The position numbers and the translations under genes are program-made. A model generated the notes under the pieces. That model did no database searches and was not told the origin of the DNA. It worked only from the letters and a program-made list of their open reading frames with translations. 64,000 nucleotides of DNA from Fluctibacter corallii (lineage in GTDB: Bacteria > Pseudomonadota > Gammaproteobacteria > Enterobacterales > Alteromonadaceae): assembly GCF_025751585.1 (NCBI RefSeq), contig NZ_JAOWKX010000003.1, forward strand, positions 62,001-126,000, read 5' to 3'. Shown here piece by piece: positions 9,652 through 19,002 of the stretch. Numbering within the stretch: the first letter of the stretch is position 1; each line of letters starts with the position of its first letter.

Positions 9652-9992
9652 GAGTTTCTCTTTTGACTGTGATTTTGTAAAGTATAAATGAAGCGCCAGC
9701 CATACCAAAGCAATACAATTGTAATAAAGGCTTCGGAGTCAATGAAGCCAAAGACGCCGCCGCTACATACGAGAAGGAAACATGCTAAATGAAGCTCGTA
9801 TGTTTATGTCCACTTCCCCTAAGACTTAATGAATTAATAATTATATGTGCTAATAAATGCATCAGCCGAGCTGTTTTTTCTTTGGAGGAGCGACTTCTTT
9901 TTGCTTCGGGTATGCTTCATATACATCTATATACTTTACCTTGTGATTCTACGCTGCTGAATAAAGACAGACTAAGTTAATAGGGGGGAATT
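9652..9992. other. Gene-poor interval upstream of ppiC
   Basis: 341 bp between the divergent ppiC and reductase starts. A 63-codon open frame at 9789-9980 has no ribosome site or recognisable composition and I do not call it. On the minus strand a short frame around 9660-9800 encodes a hydrophobic stretch but has no plausible start codon; it may be a remnant. A strong Shine-Dalgarno run (AGGGGGGAA) sits just before 9993. Confidence 0.5.
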
Positions 9993-10529
9993 ATGTCCAA
10001 TAAAGTATTTATAGCTACAAGCCTTGATGGTTACATTGCTGGAAAGAATCATGAAATCGATTGGCTCGACACTATTCCCAATCCAGATAAAATCGATATG
10101 GGTTATCAGGCTCATATGGAAAGTATCGATGCGTTAGTTATGGGGCGTAACACGATGGAGTTGGTGACTGGTATGGATATCGAATGGCCCTACAGCAAAC
10201 CTGTTTTCGTTTTAAGTAAATCATTGAAGAACGTGCCAGAAAAATTAGAAGGAAAGGTATTTCTAGCGAAAGGGGATATAAAAAGTATCAATAACGAGCT
10301 AAAGGAAAAAGGATACAACAACTTATATATAGATGGAGGGTTGACTATTCAGAGCTTTTTAAAAGAAGACTTGGTTGACGAGCTGATAATTACAACAATA
10401 CCAATATTACTTGGTAGTGGAATCCGATTATTCGGTGAATTAGATCGCGCGTTAGAATTTAGATGCACAAAATCCGAAAGATACTCAAATGGTATTTGTC
10501 AAAATCACTTTGAGCGTTACTCTGGTTAA
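9993..10529 (+). CDS. Dihydrofolate-reductase-fold oxidoreductase (RibD C-terminal-like)
   Basis: A 178-residue protein starting SNKVFIATSLDGYIAGK, the signature of the stand-alone RibD-C / YyaP-type family. Later motifs are ALVMGRNTMEL, the Gly-rich NLYIDGGLTIQSF and ITTIPILLGSGIRLF. The family binds NAD(P)H in a DHFR-like fold; true substrates are mostly unknown, and this is not the folate-pathway FolA. A strong ribosome site (GGGGGGAATT) precedes the ATG. Confidence 0.85.
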   Translation: MSNKVFIATSLDGYIAGKNHEIDWLDTIPNPDKIDMGYQAHMESIDALVMGRNTMELVTGMDIEWPYSKPVFVLSKSLKNVPEKLEGKVFLAKGDIKSINNELKEKGYNNLYIDGGLTIQSFLKEDLVDELIITTIPILLGSGIRLFGELDRALEFRCTKSERYSNGICQNHFERYSG

Positions 10530-10622
10530 AAATTGGAGAAGTGGACACTATGCTAATGTTAAGGACCTTTTTTGGCACAAACCAGTTTCACAAACATGCA
10601 ATCAAGAATTTCCGTTTATTGT

Positions 10623-11438
10623 CTAGCGTTGCCCGTCGGACGGAGCCTTCTTTACGCGTTGATTGATAAATTTATCCACATCAGGGGGATCGGTGCACCT
10701 TAGTGTTCCCCCTACAAACGATGAGAGTGACGCTAAGGTTTTGTTAACGCCAGATTCGCAATTGACCCGTGTTTGTACTCTTTTTCGGAGTTTTTCGTCT
10801 TCAGTTGTAAAGGTATCATACTCCTGCTTTGGTAATGTCGGTGAGTCCTTGCTTACCTGAAAGTCTTTTGATGCCTGAGTTGCATCGTGTTGATATTGTT
10901 GTCGGAAATACTGTTCTAGATGCTGCCTGGCAAGGTTGCGAGAGGACGAATGGTCACCTGTCTGTTTCGTTGACGGTGTTATGGCTTGTTGCGTGCTAGG
11001 AATCGGGTTTTCTGACGGGGTTGTCTGCAATTCTGCAGCGGTTTCTTCACTTGGCTTTTCGCTAGGTTGCTCCTCTACTTTTGGCGTTTCGGGTTCGGAT
11101 TGCTCAGCTTGCACGGAAAGCGCTGCGTTATTTTCTATTTCTGCTACGGGCGGTTCTTTCTTTTCTGCTTCAACAGACGTTGAGGCTTCAGGTATTTGCC
11201 ACTGCGTTAAATCAATATTCACTAATGTTGCTTTGAGCGGCTCAGTCTTTGGCAGTGGTGCTAATGTAGGCTTACTGTCATGGTGCAGCGATACTAGCCA
11301 GACAATCAACACATGAATACCAATGGACACAACTACAAAGCGCCATACTGATTGGGGTGTTTTGGTGTGATTGTTGAAAGAATGACGAGCGTCCAATCTC
11401 AAAAAGCTCCTTAGTTTTCCTCCGAGTAAGAACATCAA
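10623..11438 (-). CDS. TonB/TolA-like membrane-anchored envelope protein
   Basis: About 271 residues with a short cytoplasmic N terminus and one transmembrane helix (about residues 33-52, ending GIHVLIVWLVSL). A KATLVNIDLTQW block follows, then a long Glu/Pro/Ser/Thr-rich linker (about 95-170) and a small C-terminal domain with two Cys (VNCESGVN and LRCTDPP). The helix plus the KAxLVNI motif resemble TonB/TolA-type energy transducers, but I see no TonB C-terminal YP motif. The start is uncertain: the ATG at 11435 has little ribosome site, while a TTG about 30 bases further in lies behind AAGGAGC. Divergent from glnK. Confidence 0.55.
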   Translation of the reverse strand: MMFLLGGKLRSFLRLDARHSFNNHTKTPQSVWRFVVVSIGIHVLIVWLVSLHHDSKPTLAPLPKTEPLKATLVNIDLTQWQIPEASTSVEAEKKEPPVAEIENNAALSVQAEQSEPETPKVEEQPSEKPSEETAAELQTTPSENPIPSTQQAITPSTKQTGDHSSSRNLARQHLEQYFRQQYQHDATQASKDFQVSKDSPTLPKQEYDTFTTEDEKLRKRVQTRVNCESGVNKTLASLSSFVGGTLRCTDPPDVDKFINQRVKKAPSDGQR

Positions 11439-11455
11439 GCTTAGCTAAAGTTCAA

Positions 11456-11472
11456 TGCACCTAGTTGGTGCA
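11456..11472 (+). promoter_or_regulatory. NtrC-binding site 1 upstream of glnK
   Basis: TGCACCTAGTTGGTGCA matches the NtrC consensus TGCACC-N5-GGTGCA at every fixed position. It lies about 110 bp upstream of the sigma-54 promoter, a normal enhancer distance. Confidence 0.85.
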
Positions 11473-11484
11473 TTGTGTGTGCAT

Positions 11485-11501
11485 AGCACCAATCTGGTGC
11501 G
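11485..11501 (+). promoter_or_regulatory. NtrC-binding site 2 upstream of glnK
   Basis: AGCACCAATCTGGTGCG matches the NtrC consensus at 10 of 12 fixed positions and is centred 29 bp from site 1. Paired sites allow cooperative NtrC oligomers. Confidence 0.75.
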
Positions 11502-11564
11502 ACCAAATTGTGCATATTAATGGGTGTGGTGAATAAATAACTGAAAATTAAAGATAAATATTTA

Positions 11565-11580
11565 TGGCATGGCTTTTGTT
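11565..11580 (+). promoter_or_regulatory. Sigma-54 (-24/-12) promoter of glnK-amtB
   Basis: TGGCATGGCTTTTGTT fits TGGCAC-N5-TTGCW with the correct GG to TG spacing, one mismatch in each half. It lies 48 bp before the glnK ATG, behind two NtrC-type sites. Confidence 0.8.
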
Positions 11581-11610
11581 ATGTCGATATATCAGCGCAA
11601 ATAATGATAA

Positions 11611-11967
<357 letters not shown>

Positions 11968-11990
11968 AAGATGTACGGGAGAGTAGGATA

Positions 11991-13250
11991 ATGGAAACAA
12001 CGTTTCAGCTAAGTTATGCCCTAGATACGTTTTACTTTTTGATGTGCGGAGCGCTAGTCATGTGGATGGCTGCGGGTTTCGCTATGTTGGAAGCCGGTCT
12101 AGTAAGAGCAAAAAATACTACCGAAATTTTAACCAAGAACGTCGCTTTATACGCAATTTCATGCACCATGTACATGATCTGTGGGTACGGCATCATGTAT
12201 GGTGGTGAAGATTTTAGTTTCTTCTTAAAAGATATCGTGGGAGATGGTGCGACTGGGCAAGATGAACCCGCAAGTTATGCTCCCTCTGCTGACTTTTTCT
12301 TCCAGGTTGTATTCGTAGCTACTGCGATGTCGATTGTTTCAGGTGCAGTGGCTGAGCGCATGAAGCTGTGGGCATTTCTGAGTTTTGCTGTGATTATGAC
12401 AGCCTTTATCTACCCTATGGAAGGCGCATGGACATGGGGCGGACAACCCGTGTTTGGCATGTACACCTTGGGTGAATTAGGCTTCTCAGACTTCGCAGGT
12501 TCAGGCATTGTGCATATGGCAGGTGCAGCGGCAGCGCTTGCAGGTGTATTAGTACTTGGCCCGCGCAAGGGAAAGTACAGTGCAGACGGACGCATTAACG
12601 CGATTCCAGGCTCTAACTTACCCTTGGCGACACTAGGCACTTTCATTTTATGGATGGGCTGGTTTGGATTTAACGGCGGCTCGGTATTGGCAACCGCGTC
12701 TGTCGAAAGTGCAAACAGTGTGGCCGTGGTATTTATGAATACTAATGCGGCAGCAGCAGGCGGATTAATCGCTGCGTTATTGCTCGCTAGAGTGATGTTC
12801 GGCAAAGCTGATTTGACGATGGCGTTGAATGGCGCGCTTGCTGGTCTGGTTGCGATTACCGCTGAGCCTTCGACACCAACGCCTGCGATTGCAACATTAT
12901 TCGGAGCGATTGGCGGTATTCTGGTTGTGTTTAGCATTGTCACCTTTGATAAGCTGAAAATTGATGATCCGGTTGGCGCAATCTCTGTTCACGGTGTGGT
13001 TGGATTGCTCGGTTTATTGCTTGTGCCAATCACTAATCCACTGACAGAAGATGGTGGTGCATCGTTCGTCGGACAGCTAATTGGTGCAGCCACCATTTTT
13101 GTTTGGGTATTCGTGACTAGCATCATTGTTTGGCTAGCATTGAAAACCATTATGGGTATTCGCGTAAGTGAAGAGGAAGAGTTTGAAGGCGTTGATATGA
13201 GTGAGTGCGGCCTTGAAGCTTACCCAGACTTCACTGGTGGACGCCAGTAA
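11991..13250 (+). CDS. amtB: Ammonium transporter AmtB
   Basis: A 419-residue inner-membrane channel of the Amt/Rh family with about 11 helices. Visible signatures include the N-terminal YFLMCGALVMWMAAGFAMLE segment, GSGIVHMAGAAAALAG (pore His region) and VHGVVGLLG (second conserved His). There is no cleavable signal peptide. The acidic C-terminal tail (EEEEFEGVDMSECG) ends in a cytoplasmic region of the kind that contacts GlnK. It is co-transcribed with glnK, followed by a clear terminator. Confidence 0.96.
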   Translation: METTFQLSYALDTFYFLMCGALVMWMAAGFAMLEAGLVRAKNTTEILTKNVALYAISCTMYMICGYGIMYGGEDFSFFLKDIVGDGATGQDEPASYAPSADFFFQVVFVATAMSIVSGAVAERMKLWAFLSFAVIMTAFIYPMEGAWTWGGQPVFGMYTLGELGFSDFAGSGIVHMAGAAAALAGVLVLGPRKGKYSADGRINAIPGSNLPLATLGTFILWMGWFGFNGGSVLATASVESANSVAVVFMNTNAAAAGGLIAALLLARVMFGKADLTMALNGALAGLVAITAEPSTPTPAIATLFGAIGGILVVFSIVTFDKLKIDDPVGAISVHGVVGLLGLLLVPITNPLTEDGGASFVGQLIGAATIFVWVFVTSIIVWLALKTIMGIRVSEEEEFEGVDMSECGLEAYPDFTGGRQ

Positions 13251-13311
13251 TAACGACAGAGCAAAGGGAAAGACGTACCACTAACAAAAGAATAAAGGTA
13301 TGTTGATGGAG

Positions 13312-13336
13312 CCCCAGCATTGCTGGGGTTTCTTTT
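13312..13336 (+). terminator. Rho-independent terminator after amtB
   Basis: CCCCAGC and GCTGGGG pair over 7 bp around ATT (13312-13328) and are followed by TTTCTTTT. It lies 62 bp after the amtB stop. Confidence 0.88.
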
Positions 13337-13507
13337 ATGGTTCGTCTTGCTTTACGTGAGCAAGAGTGGTTTTTTCGAACGTAAGCCAGAGTGACAAGCT
13401 TAGCTTTATTGGAGCTTCGACGGTAACCAAAGATCCACTTTCTTATTTTACTTCAATGAATTATATAGTCGGGTTATGCTTGTCATCTCACTCGCTTAAT
13501 CGGTTCA

Positions 13508-15205
13508 ATGACAATGAAAATCTACAGACTTTGTTTCCTGTTCTTATGTGCAATTCACACTTCTGCAGTACATAGCTATGACCGCATTACGGGCGAGATG
13601 TTTGCTAGCCGTTCTGAGGTGATAGCAGCAAATGGCATGGCTGCTACTAGCCAACCATTGGCGACTCAGGTAGCGCTCGATATTTTAAAGCAAGGCGGAA
13701 ATGCAATAGATGCTGCCATTGCAGCGAATGCCATGCTAGGGCTCGTTGAACCCACGGGAAATGGTATTGGTGGTGATCTGTTTGCCATGGTCTGGGATGC
13801 TGAAACACAAAAGCTCTATGGTCTCAATGCGTCAGGTCGTTCTCCTAAATCACTCACGATAGATTACTTCAAAGAAAATGGATTATCGCGAATACCCGCA
13901 TACGGCCCATTGCCGGTTTCTGTACCGGGCGCTGTAGATGGCTGGTTCGAACTTCATAAGAAGTTTGGTAGCTTACCTATGTCGGCTTTACTTGCGCCCG
14001 CCATTCAGTATGCAAAGGAAGGGTTTCCGGTGAGTGAACTTATCGCCTACTATATGCAGCGCAGTGTGCCCAAGTTGAGTCAATATAAAGGTTTCAAAGA
14101 AACCTTTATGCCAAATGGTAGAGCGCCTGAAAAAGGCCAAATATTCAAAAATCCAGATTTAGCCGCTACCTACGAAAAGATTGCCACGGGCGGGCGAGAT
14201 GCATTTTATAAAGGCGATATAGCACGCACTATCGCTGCGTATATGAAAGAGCAAGGCGGCTTTTTAACCTACGAAGACTTAGCCTCACACACATCGGATT
14301 GGGTTGACCCAGTTTCAGCCAATTATCGAGGTTATGATGTTTGGGAGCTTCCGCCAAACGGCCAGGGTATTGCTGCACTACAAATTCTGAATATTCTTGA
14401 ACAGTTTGATATAGAAGGCATGGGGTTTGGTTCACCTGAATATGTCCACACCTTTGTTGAGGCCAAAAAGCTGGCGTTCGAAGACAGAGCCAAATATTAC
14501 GCTGATCCCGAATTTAATAAGATTCCAGTCGATTGGCTAATTTCTAAAGAGTACGCCAAGTCGCGCCGTGCACTGATTGAGCCGAATAAAGCGCTAAAAA
14601 GAATTGATGCTGGTATTCATCACGGCGATACGATTTACCTGACGGTGGCTGACAAAGCGGGCAACATGGTGTCACTGATTCAATCAAATTTTCGAGGTAT
14701 GGGCTCAGGCATGACGCCAGATGGTCTCGGTTTTATCCTGCAAGACAGAGGTGAATTGTTTTCTCTTGAAGAAGGGCATGCGAATCAATATGCGCCAAAC
14801 AAACGTCCATTTCACACTATTATTCCCGCTTTTGTTACCCGTAATGGAAAGCCTTGGCTGAGCTTTGGCGTGATGGGCGGTGGTGCACAGCCACAAATGC
14901 ATGCACAGATCATTGTGAATTTGATCGACTTTGGAATGAATCTTCAGGAAGCTGGCGATGCACCGCGTATTCTTCATTCAGGCTCGAGCCAACCAACCGG
15001 CGAGCATATGGAGGACGGTGGCTTTGTGAGCTTAGAGAGTGGGTACTCTAAACAGGTTCGCCGAGCATTATTAGAAAAGGGGCACACCATTAAAGATGTG
15101 TCTGGTTGGTTTGGTGGTTATCAGGCGATTATGCGAGATACCAAAACAGGTGTATATTACGGCGCATCCGAATCCAGAAAAGATGGTCAGGCTGCGGGTT
15201 ATTAA
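13508..15205 (+). CDS. ggt: Gamma-glutamyltransferase (Ntn-hydrolase, secreted)
   Basis: A 565-residue precursor with a signal peptide (hydrophobic 6-18). The N-terminal large-subunit motif MAATSQPLATQVALDIL and the GNAIDAAIAANAMLG block are typical. The self-processing site lies at GDT-IYLTVAD, where Thr 375 aligns with E. coli Thr391 and would become the N-terminal nucleophile; the usual second Thr is Ile here. The late GGGAQPQMHAQI block matches the family. It would cleave gamma-glutamyl bonds of glutathione in the periplasm. Paralogues acting on cephalosporins exist, so substrate range is open. Confidence 0.9.
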   Translation: MTMKIYRLCFLFLCAIHTSAVHSYDRITGEMFASRSEVIAANGMAATSQPLATQVALDILKQGGNAIDAAIAANAMLGLVEPTGNGIGGDLFAMVWDAETQKLYGLNASGRSPKSLTIDYFKENGLSRIPAYGPLPVSVPGAVDGWFELHKKFGSLPMSALLAPAIQYAKEGFPVSELIAYYMQRSVPKLSQYKGFKETFMPNGRAPEKGQIFKNPDLAATYEKIATGGRDAFYKGDIARTIAAYMKEQGGFLTYEDLASHTSDWVDPVSANYRGYDVWELPPNGQGIAALQILNILEQFDIEGMGFGSPEYVHTFVEAKKLAFEDRAKYYADPEFNKIPVDWLISKEYAKSRRALIEPNKALKRIDAGIHHGDTIYLTVADKAGNMVSLIQSNFRGMGSGMTPDGLGFILQDRGELFSLEEGHANQYAPNKRPFHTIIPAFVTRNGKPWLSFGVMGGGAQPQMHAQIIVNLIDFGMNLQEAGDAPRILHSGSSQPTGEHMEDGGFVSLESGYSKQVRRALLEKGHTIKDVSGWFGGYQAIMRDTKTGVYYGASESRKDGQAAGY

Positions 15206-15232
15206 TGCAGCGTGAAATACAGAGATAGACGT

Positions 15233-16159
15233 ATGGCTCAGCCGCAAAAAGGCATATGCGCAGAACCCAATTTGCACGCTCAATATTTGATGTTCAATGT
15301 CGTTGATGATGACGATCAAGCTATTCGCGCAAAACTAGCGCGTATCCTTGATATCTTTGAGTATTACGATAACGAGCACTATGAGGCTATGGTGACCGGG
15401 GTTGTCGCAGTAGGTAATAATTATTGGATGGAATTGTACCCTGGGCTGTTACCGATTGAGTTGGCCCCGTTTCCTGATATGCAATGTGATGATCGCTGCG
15501 CGCCTGTTGTTGCTTGTGATTTATTTATTCAAATTCGCGCTGATCGTGCTGATATTTGTCATGCTATTGGTATAGAGGTTTATGAGCTTTTACGTCTACA
15601 TGTTGAATTAGTAGAAGAAGTTCGAGGATTCCGATATCTGGATGGCAGAGATTTAACGGGTTTTATTTATGCGCCAGATAATCCAAGAGGGATGAAAAAA
15701 CTGGATGCGGCCATCGTTGGTGACAATGATCCTGATTTTTCGGGTGGCAGTTATTTACATGTGCAGCGTTTTCGCTATGACATCGCTAGCTGGAATCGAT
15801 TATCGCAACAACAGCAAGAGATGATCATGGGGCGAAATAAAGAAACGGGTATGCCGTTAGCGTCGGAATTACTTTTGCCTTCTGCACATCTTGCGCGCAC
15901 GCAGCTAAAAAATGAGCGTGGAGATCTTATTCCCTTACTTAAACAAAGTATGCCTTATGGTGATATGGCGACACAGGGCTTATATTTTGTTTCCTGCTGT
16001 TCGAGCCCTAAGCCGTTTAAAAATATGCTATACAGTATGATTTATGGTGATGAATCGGGTCAATATGATGCCTTCCTAGATTATGCAACAGTTGAAACGG
16101 GTGCGGCATTTTTCGCTCCATCTGTTACTTTTATAAAACAACAAGCATTAATAGATTAA
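15233..16159 (+). CDS. DyP-type (YfeX-like) heme peroxidase homologue lacking the catalytic Asp
   Basis: 308 residues from the ATG at 15233, which gives the family-like start AQPQKGICAEPN; a GTG at 15212 is less likely. The YfeX-like blocks LDGRDLTGF, GGSYLHVQRFRYD, SAHLARTQL (His of the proximal heme ligand), KQSMPYG and GLYFVSCC are all present. However the canonical GFIDGTENP motif reads GFIYAPDNP, so the distal Asp is Tyr and the following Gly is Ala. No signal peptide. It probably still binds heme, but classical peroxidase activity is doubtful. It starts 27 bp after ggt and may be co-transcribed. Confidence 0.85.
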   Translation: MAQPQKGICAEPNLHAQYLMFNVVDDDDQAIRAKLARILDIFEYYDNEHYEAMVTGVVAVGNNYWMELYPGLLPIELAPFPDMQCDDRCAPVVACDLFIQIRADRADICHAIGIEVYELLRLHVELVEEVRGFRYLDGRDLTGFIYAPDNPRGMKKLDAAIVGDNDPDFSGGSYLHVQRFRYDIASWNRLSQQQQEMIMGRNKETGMPLASELLLPSAHLARTQLKNERGDLIPLLKQSMPYGDMATQGLYFVSCCSSPKPFKNMLYSMIYGDESGQYDAFLDYATVETGAAFFAPSVTFIKQQALID

Positions 16160-16186
16160 GAAAAATATGATTTGGTCTGAAAACAG

Positions 16187-16200
16187 CAACCTTAAGGTTG
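16187..16200. repeat. 14-bp palindrome before the GGDEF gene
   Basis: CAACCTTAAGGTTG is a perfect palindrome 10 bp before the GTG start at 16211. It could be an operator, or chance. Confidence 0.3.
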
Positions 16201-16210
16201 TAGGCGTATA

Positions 16211-18103
16211 GTGTCTCACCCCCTTCCACCTTTCGAACGTGCACTTCCCATTGCATCTGGTGTATTGCTATTTGCTTTATTGGCATTGCTGTTTGTGTCT
16301 ATTTCTGTGGTGTTGGTTGATGATGTGTTTGAAACACAACATATTAGTGCCAAAAAAGGGCAACTCACTCTTAGTGAATCGATGTTTTCGAATTACCATA
16401 CGATTCCTTTAAAGGGAGAATGGGAGTTTCATTGGGGGGAAACATTAACACCCGAGAGCTATCACATATATCAAGAGCGATTGTATACGGCGGTACCTCA
16501 CTCATGGGAAAAAAGCACCTATGGCGATCAGCCTATTCCACAATACGGTGTTGCCTCCTATGTATTGCATGTCAATCTGCCAGATTCTCCTGCTGAATAC
16601 GGCATGTTGCTTCCACAAATAGGCAATAGCTATCGATTGTTTGTTGATAACCAAGAAATTGCATCTGCCGGAAAAGTGGGGGCGACTGCTGACACTTCTG
16701 AACCTGCCTATCGCGCGGGGGTGGTAACCTTTAAGGCGTCAACGCAAGCGCGTATTATTTTGCAAGTTGCGAACTTTGATTATTATTGGGGTGGTATTTG
16801 GCATAATATTCACTTTGGCAAACGCAGTGATATTGAGCGTAAAAATCTGTTTGGTGTACTTCGCTCTACCATCATTGTAAGTAGTTTCCTTATACTCGCT
16901 ATTATAAACTTGATTCATTATTCGCTTCGCCCGTCGGTTTTATTACCGTTCGTGATTGCTCTTAGCTGTTTGTTGCTAGGCGGGAGAGAGTTAGAAGATA
17001 GCCAGCTGCTGGGAAGAATTGGCTACCACGATATTGATTGGCACACACATGCACGAGCGAGCTTTCTGACCTTTATACTGGCCACTGCGACGTTGACGGC
17101 TTCATTCCACTTAATGTTCAAAGACTCTTTCCAGCGCTGGGTAATGCTCGCTATTTATGCGTTCTGCACTTTCTTTGCCTTGCTCACTGTGTTTTTTGAG
17201 CCATTGTTTGCAAGCCAGTATATGTATATTTTTCAGTTTGGCGTACTAATCGGCATCGTTTACGTATTGGCCAGATTAATGGTGAATGTTAGAAAAAGGC
17301 AACGAGCAGCGGGCATATTATTGGTCGGAACACTCTTTTTATTTGTGCTGGTCGCGAATGATATCCTGTATAACCTGGGATGGGTGAAAACGGGGCATAC
17401 CGTGAGTTTTGGCTTGCTCGCTTTCGTATTGTGTCAGTTGTATGTTACCTACACGAAATTTATTCACGCTACGGAAGAAAACCAAACCCTGTATACAGTG
17501 CTTGAGACCAGAAATCGGGCGCTTGAAGAGCTCAGCCAAAACCTTGAAGCGAAAGTAGAAAAGCGTACAGAGGAGCTTGCCAGCGCGAACAAGAAGTTGA
17601 AAAATTTGGCAAATCAAGACCCACTCACATCGTTACCAAATCGAAGAGGGTTGTTGCAGTATATCAATGAATTTATGTCTGGAAATTTATACACAGCCAC
17701 ACCGATGACACTGCTCGTACTCGATTTTGATAACTTCAAACAATTAAACGACGTGCACGGGCATGATGCTGGCGACAAGGTGCTTTTGATGGGAGCGCAG
17801 CTAATGCGCGCAGCGCTGAGAAAAAGCGACAGTATTGCCCGTTGGGGAGGAGAGGAGTTTTTAATCTTTCTTCCTGACACAACGCTTGAAGGCGCGAAAA
17901 TCTTAGCAGATAAACTCAATCAGCTTGCACAAAATGAATTGAGCGAACGGATCAACATTCCTGTTACCGTAACGATTGGCATTGCTGAGTTTCGGCTAGG
18001 AGAAACCTTTGACGAGTGCTTCAAACGTGCTGATGATGCGCTGTATCAAGGTAAATCAGCAGGACGAAATACCGTTGTTTTGGCAAAAAGTGCACTGCGT
18101 TAA
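16211..18103 (+). CDS. Membrane diguanylate cyclase with 7TMR-DISM sensor and GGDEF domain
   Basis: A 630-residue protein. One N-terminal helix (about 14-36) precedes a periplasmic beta-rich region (about 45-205, with LKGEWEFHWG) like 7TMR-DISM extracellular domains. About seven hydrophobic segments (215-415), a coiled coil (about 425-465) and a GGDEF domain follow. The active site is WGGEEF, with an upstream RKSD matching the RxxD inhibitory I-site five residues before it. It should make c-di-GMP from GTP in response to an outside ligand, with product inhibition. The start is GTG with a weak ribosome site. Confidence 0.92.
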   Translation: MSHPLPPFERALPIASGVLLFALLALLFVSISVVLVDDVFETQHISAKKGQLTLSESMFSNYHTIPLKGEWEFHWGETLTPESYHIYQERLYTAVPHSWEKSTYGDQPIPQYGVASYVLHVNLPDSPAEYGMLLPQIGNSYRLFVDNQEIASAGKVGATADTSEPAYRAGVVTFKASTQARIILQVANFDYYWGGIWHNIHFGKRSDIERKNLFGVLRSTIIVSSFLILAIINLIHYSLRPSVLLPFVIALSCLLLGGRELEDSQLLGRIGYHDIDWHTHARASFLTFILATATLTASFHLMFKDSFQRWVMLAIYAFCTFFALLTVFFEPLFASQYMYIFQFGVLIGIVYVLARLMVNVRKRQRAAGILLVGTLFLFVLVANDILYNLGWVKTGHTVSFGLLAFVLCQLYVTYTKFIHATEENQTLYTVLETRNRALEELSQNLEAKVEKRTEELASANKKLKNLANQDPLTSLPNRRGLLQYINEFMSGNLYTATPMTLLVLDFDNFKQLNDVHGHDAGDKVLLMGAQLMRAALRKSDSIARWGGEEFLIFLPDTTLEGAKILADKLNQLAQNELSERINIPVTVTIGIAEFRLGETFDECFKRADDALYQGKSAGRNTVVLAKSALR

Positions 18104-18124
18104 CACTACACGTATTACGTTTGC

Positions 18125-18883
18125 TTATTCAGCCAACGCCAATTTACGGTGATAGTCGATTAGACGATGCATTTTTCCGCTTTTTATCAATTCGTCGATA
18201 ATGCGGTTAATCTCTGGCATCAGCGGTGCGCAAGGGCTTTTTTGCGAAAGACTCAAGTGAATACCAAAGCGCTTGAGAGGAGTGTTATGAAGTGACAGCG
18301 TCTTATCTTGATTTAGGTGTGGTTGAGCTGCTTCTAACGGTGTAATGAGATAATCTACACGACCTAGCCTGAGCATTTCATACATCTGCGCGTGCTCCCG
18401 AACTTCTACCACATCTAATTGCGGACGGAGCGCGTCAAATGCTCGTCCCATTTCCATTCCCATTGGCATAACGCCTCTAAGGGGGATAAGGTCTTCAAGC
18501 GATTCGTATTTGAATGATGCGTTTTTTAACGCCAACACATGTACTGATTCGAAAGCAAAGGGGGCCGATATGAGCCACCGTTTTTCTCGCTCTTCGCTCC
18601 AGTAGTGCCCTGCTACCATATCAATATCGCCAGTTTCTAATAGGATTTCTAACCTTTTCCAAGGCATTTTGGGAATGCGAGTGACGGGAATATGTAATTC
18701 ATGCGAGATAATATCGATCAAAGAGTGTGCCACACCTCTTACTTGAGGCCGAGGCGTGTAAGCTACGTAGGAATAAGGACGCCATTGTTCTGCCCCAGCA
18801 ATAATTAGTTGAGAGCAGGTGTCTGCCTTAGCAGGCGAATGGGAAAAAAAGGCTAACAGCGAGAATAAAAAAAATAACTTCAA
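18125..18883 (-). CDS. Periplasmic solute-binding protein, family 3-like
   Basis: A 252-residue protein with a signal peptide (residues 1-20, cleavage near PAKA). The sequence (EQWRPYSYV, then LIDIISHEL, and GDIDMVAGHYWSEER with WLISAPF) fits SBP_bac_3 amino-acid-type binding proteins. No ABC permease or ATPase genes are adjacent. Such orphan proteins in marine gammaproteobacteria often act as sensors or are of unknown use, so the ligand is not predictable. It is convergent with the GGDEF gene. Confidence 0.8.
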   Translation of the reverse strand: MKLFFLFSLLAFFSHSPAKADTCSQLIIAGAEQWRPYSYVAYTPRPQVRGVAHSLIDIISHELHIPVTRIPKMPWKRLEILLETGDIDMVAGHYWSEEREKRWLISAPFAFESVHVLALKNASFKYESLEDLIPLRGVMPMGMEMGRAFDALRPQLDVVEVREHAQMYEMLRLGRVDYLITPLEAAQPHLNQDKTLSLHNTPLKRFGIHLSLSQKSPCAPLMPEINRIIDELIKSGKMHRLIDYHRKLALAE

Positions 18884-18928
18884 AATACTAAAGTACAGCG
18901 TAGAAGGTTAACTGCATCATAACGAATT

Positions 18929-18955
18929 TTAGGAGCAGATCAAATCTGCTCCTAA
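18929..18955 (-). terminator. Strong hairpin after the DUF1338 gene
   Basis: TTAGGAGCAGAT and ATCTGCTCCTAA pair perfectly over 12 bp with a CAA loop. It lies between the DUF1338 stop and the next minus-strand gene, where a transcript end is expected. The following minus-strand sequence (AAAATTCGTT) is only weakly T-rich, so it may instead stabilise the 3' end. Confidence 0.6.
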
Positions 18956-19002
18956 TGGGTTGGCGAGATTTGAGGGCTAGCTTCGAATGCCAACCCCGAT
19001 CA

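Noticed and set aside
9660-9800. Minus-strand hydrophobic frame upstream of ppiC
   Set aside because: It reads like a short membrane segment but is bounded by a stop upstream and has no ATG, GTG or TTG in a useful place; kept only as a possible remnant.
9789-9980. 63-codon open frame upstream of the DHFR-fold gene
   Set aside because: No ribosome site, no domain or compositional signal, and it lies in the control region between two divergent genes.
10936-11316. 126-codon Ser-rich frame antisense to the TonB-like gene
   Set aside because: Shadow frame created by the Glu/Pro-rich linker; the sense frame has the membrane helix and the KAxLVNI motif.
12410-12943. 177-codon frame antisense to amtB
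   Set aside because: A shadow of the high-scoring amtB frame; no start signals.
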